From Perkinsus olseni (Eukaryota > Perkinsozoa > Perkinsida), in contig JABANN010000402.1 in NCBI GenBank assembly GCA_013115125.1, positions 1-32,472 of the forward strand: 32,472 nucleotides of DNA, given 5' to 3'. How positions within the stretch are numbered: position 1 is the first letter of the stretch; each line of letters opens with the position of its first letter. Shown here piece by piece: positions 30,301 through 32,472 of this stretch. Under the pieces are notes generated by a model. The model was not told where the DNA came from. It did not search any database and worked only from the letters and a program-made list of their open reading frames with translations. The position numbers and the translations under genes were made by a program.

Positions 30301-30649
30301 CGCGAGAACGCTCTTCTTCCGAGTGATGCTACATTAAACGAGATTCCGCCCTTCTTCTTCTTCACGTCACCATCCTGAAATGACGGCAGTCGCAGCCGAG
30401 CGTGCCACTTGCTGGCACTCATTCAGCCTACCTTCTTTCTCAGTATACTGATCGGTTTGTCGACTTCCGAAGGCGGCAAGTTTTGCCCAGGTTCAGAGAC
30501 GATCTCGACATCCGGCGGAGCCTGAGGTCGAAGGCAACTGGGCAGGGGCGAGCACGAAGCGAACTGAGTATCGAACTCACCGTTCCTCCATCTACTCGGA
30601 AGAGCAGGGTCAGAGCTATCGCAGGGACGATTACGAGTCGGTAGAACAT
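27349..30649 (-). CDS. Secreted modular disordered protein of short phase-0 exons, array member 2
   Basis: About 14 exons can be joined, every intron falling in phase 0: 30649-30581, 30521-30432, 30374-30333, 30237-30202, 30134-29928, 29790-29746, 29521-29372, 29200-29147, 28915-28778, 28264-28139, one near 28069-28025 or longer, 27817-27731, 27678-27550 and 27456-27349. The product has roughly 440 residues. Exon 1 is a 23-codon signal peptide (MFYRLVIVPAIALTLLFRV). Exon 5 is a 69-codon acidic block with long Glu runs; exons 3, 6 and others are Lys-rich. Exons 7, 9, 10 and 14 repeat the cassette ESP[LF]xRxxSLxRxR (ESPLSRSNSLPRNR, ESPFFHYDSLLRTR, ESPFSRANSLPRNR, ESPLRRTGSLGVRR), and exon 12 has SRSPFTRG. 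Introns are up to about 270 bases, longer than elsewhere. No folded domain is seen except perhaps exon 13. Likely secreted and intrinsically disordered; function unknown. Confidence 0.65.
29928..30134 (-). repeat. Acidic Glu-rich coding tract
   Basis: Exon 5 of array member 2: GAA/GAG runs code for SSDDDEEEE followed by more than 20 further Glu, then EYDNYYGEDKYEPL and a Ser/Glu tail. Confidence 0.7.
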
Positions 30650-30777
30650 AGGTGGTAGAGCGCTCAAGCAGGAAAGAAGACTGCTTCAAACGTGTATCTC
30701 TCAGCTGGGCTATCAAGCGCACAAACACAGAACTGCGGTAGTCGTATTGCAATAGTAATAACTAGGAAGACATCTGG

Positions 30778-32311
30778 TCATGGTGAAGGCGTTGTCGAGT
30801 ATCGACAAAAAAAATCTACCAGGAACTTCTCCCTAGTCTCTGTGGTCCAAGTACCTGGTGGCTCAACTCCGTTGCATTTAGCGACCATAGCGACGGCCCG
30901 CTCAATGAGCTCAGGGCTGCATCGCCTGAGGGAAGGAACTGCAGCTAGGGTGAGGCTGTTCCGCTAACCCTACGCCAAGCCTCGGGCTTCTTCGGCAGTG
31001 GCACAAGCAATCGAGAACGTGACGTCCTTTGAGTGGAAGTCCTGTCGATCGGTCTCGATTATGACGTACTCGTCCTCGCTCGACGTGAAGCATCGGGATC
31101 CGGAATCCTCGAGGACCTACCATCGACGTTGTGAGATGAGCGGCCCCGAGCAATTGCGAGCGATAAGAGGCCACCAACAGGCCGTAGTGATGCAAAGAAG
31201 ATGCTGTCGGCAGAGAGAGGCTGTTGAGTCACTGACCCCCTCCATCGCCTCTCTAATGGGAGCTCGGCTCCGCTTCGGACTCGGCGGGTCTCCGTCGCTG
31301 CGCCCACGCTTCCTCTGAAAAGCAAGCCCCTGCGAACCACACCCTTGGGGGTTGAAAGCAACACTTTTCAGCTTTGCGTGAGAACAGTCGTCGTCGTAGT
31401 GGTGGGCTACTACTACGACGACGACTGTACTACTAGTAGCGCGATTTCCCCGTTCGCATTCCTTGTCGGATAGTAGCCGTAAAATGAACTTCAGCGCTCA
31501 TCAAGAGCGCCGGATTCACAAGTGCCTCCGGCCTGTACCCGGTAACGTCCAAAATTTAAACGTTAATCATCACTCCAAACTCATAGAACAGCAGCAGGTA
31601 TCACCAGTGAGGTGAGGACCGAGCGCCCTCGTAGGATGGTATGACCCAGCAGGTCTCAGTATTGAGCTAGGAATATCGCCGCCTTATCGTGATGGCCACA
31701 AAGCCTACTCCACGTTATGCGAACATAGTTCTCCCTACCTGAGGCCCCCTCCTGCGGAACTGCCCGCTTGAGTACTCCTTTGGGGCTCCACCCCTTAGAC
31801 CCTCAAAGGAGTCCCCCTCATAACAAAGGCTTTTGAACGGTCGGGCCTAAGGCGCAGCCAGCTTCGAGATGAGAGGGGAGATGTGGGAAGTCCCGTAAGC
31901 CTGCTTACCGCGTCTAAACCAGCTGGCCAAGGAGAGCCTCCCCGAGTCGATGACTGAAATTGAGAGCAACCAAGTTCAAGAGGGGAGAAACAAAAGTCCG
32001 AGAGTGTCCTGATCCACCGTACGGCACTCACAAGATATGATCTCTCGAACATCATCAAGTTGTTAAGCACTGCTTGTTTCAGTAGATTCGTCCTCTTCCG
32101 AGGCTGAGGAATATAACGACCGTTGTAACGCCTTCCCTCGAGCGTGGGCTACACCCACCTGTTGAGAAGACGTGCTAGGCCCCGCCACTGGACTCGGGGG
32201 AGATCCGTCTCCGGGTGGTCCAGGGCGGGCTGCCTGAGCTACACCGTCCTCATACGGCCAAGAGATAGCGAGCAGCGCCACTGTGAGGTTGTATGTCGTG
32301 AAAGGCCGCAT
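30778..32311 (-). CDS. Secreted protein, array member 1
   Basis: ATG 32311 starts a signal peptide (MRPFTTYNLTVALLAISWPY). An in-phase GT directly after codon 23 (32243) and an acceptor at 32159 would give the same 23-codon exon as in the other array genes, although reading through is also open. Further exons: 32158-32071 (SSASEEDESTE), 31314-31237 (RKRGRSDGDPPSPKRSRAPI), 31116-30974 (FTSSEDEYVIIETDRQDF) and 30925-30778 (SPELIERAVAMVAKCNGVEP through to a stop). The last two exons read like a small folded domain rather than low complexity. The section between 32071 and 31314 probably holds one or two more exons (candidate SIIDSGRLSLASWF near 31950) that I cannot place. The basic RKRGR and KRSR runs resemble nuclear-localisation signals, odd for a secreted protein unless it acts inside another cell. 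Confidence 0.5.
31384..31428. other. Strong perfect hairpin in an intron
   Basis: ACAGTCGTCGTCGTAGT (31384-31400) pairs perfectly with ACTACGACGACGACTGT (31412-31428) around an 11-base loop, part of which can also pair. It lies in the intronic part of array member 1, about 70 bases upstream (on the minus strand) of the RKRGR exon. Confidence 0.75.
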
Positions 32312-32472
32312 AGCAGAGTGTAGTGGAGGACACCAATGAGGGAGAAATGAGGTTTCGAGCGGCGAGCGATCGGAAAAGCAGGGACGCTCGAAGACGGGAG
32401 TATGTCGTACGTGCGGGGGACTTGATCGATAGGCCAAAATAACTATAGCTTCTTGTCGGACGGAACTGCTGA
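32312..32472. promoter_or_regulatory. Upstream region of array member 1
   Basis: Promoter and leader side of the gene starting at 32311. No GTGCAC element and no open frame that I can support; window edge. Confidence 0.4.

Noticed and set aside
1-32472. CRISPR array, rRNA, bacterial operon or attachment site
   Set aside because: None seen; gene structure with many introns is eukaryotic.

Overview
The window looks like nuclear DNA of a protist, most likely a Perkinsus-like alveolate. This assignment is inference. It rests on dense genes on both strands, many GT-AG introns of only about 35 to 115 bases, pyrimidine-rich AG acceptors just upstream of start codons (as expected for spliced-leader trans-splicing), and several lineage-restricted secreted protein families. 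I see no bacterial operons, tRNA, rRNA or CRISPR.

Left part (1-10.3 kb). A Thr-rich secreted protein begins at base 1. On the minus strand follow a short TPR-like gene (2142-1362), a complete aminoacylase-1 gene (4760-2304, about 14 exons, all metal and catalytic residues kept) and a large unrecognised gene (9835-5065). Divergent from the last lies a truncated, about 98 percent identical copy of the front of the first gene (9994-10251).

Middle part (10.3-20.3 kb). This is a duplicated block around two intron-poor secreted genes, each with four copies of a domain of about 100 residues (11488-12959 and 17544-19095). Both reading frames are broken at the junction of domains 1 and 2. A third gene start is left as a relic near 16619, beside an inverted duplication of its promoter. 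The promoters share an AGTGCACA-centred element. The block also holds a fold-back element, several hairpins and a hAT transposase scrap. Downstream flanks of the two genes are homologous.

Right part (20.3-32.5 kb). An intact gene for a PX plus helical-repeat plus coiled-coil protein (24150-20346) is followed by a minus-strand tandem array of four small secreted-protein genes (32311-30778, 30649-27349, 27271-26172, 25733-25324). Three of them clearly begin with a 23-codon hydrophobic exon that ends in phase 0, and the fourth can be read the same way. The second and third are strings of short phase-0 exons coding for disordered, charged cassettes. In the second gene one cassette, ESP[LF]xRxxSLxRxR, recurs in four exons. 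This looks like a modular, exon-shuffled secreted or effector-like family and is the most interesting system here. Functions of these genes are not known; the modular structure is read from the sequence, and the effector role is inference.
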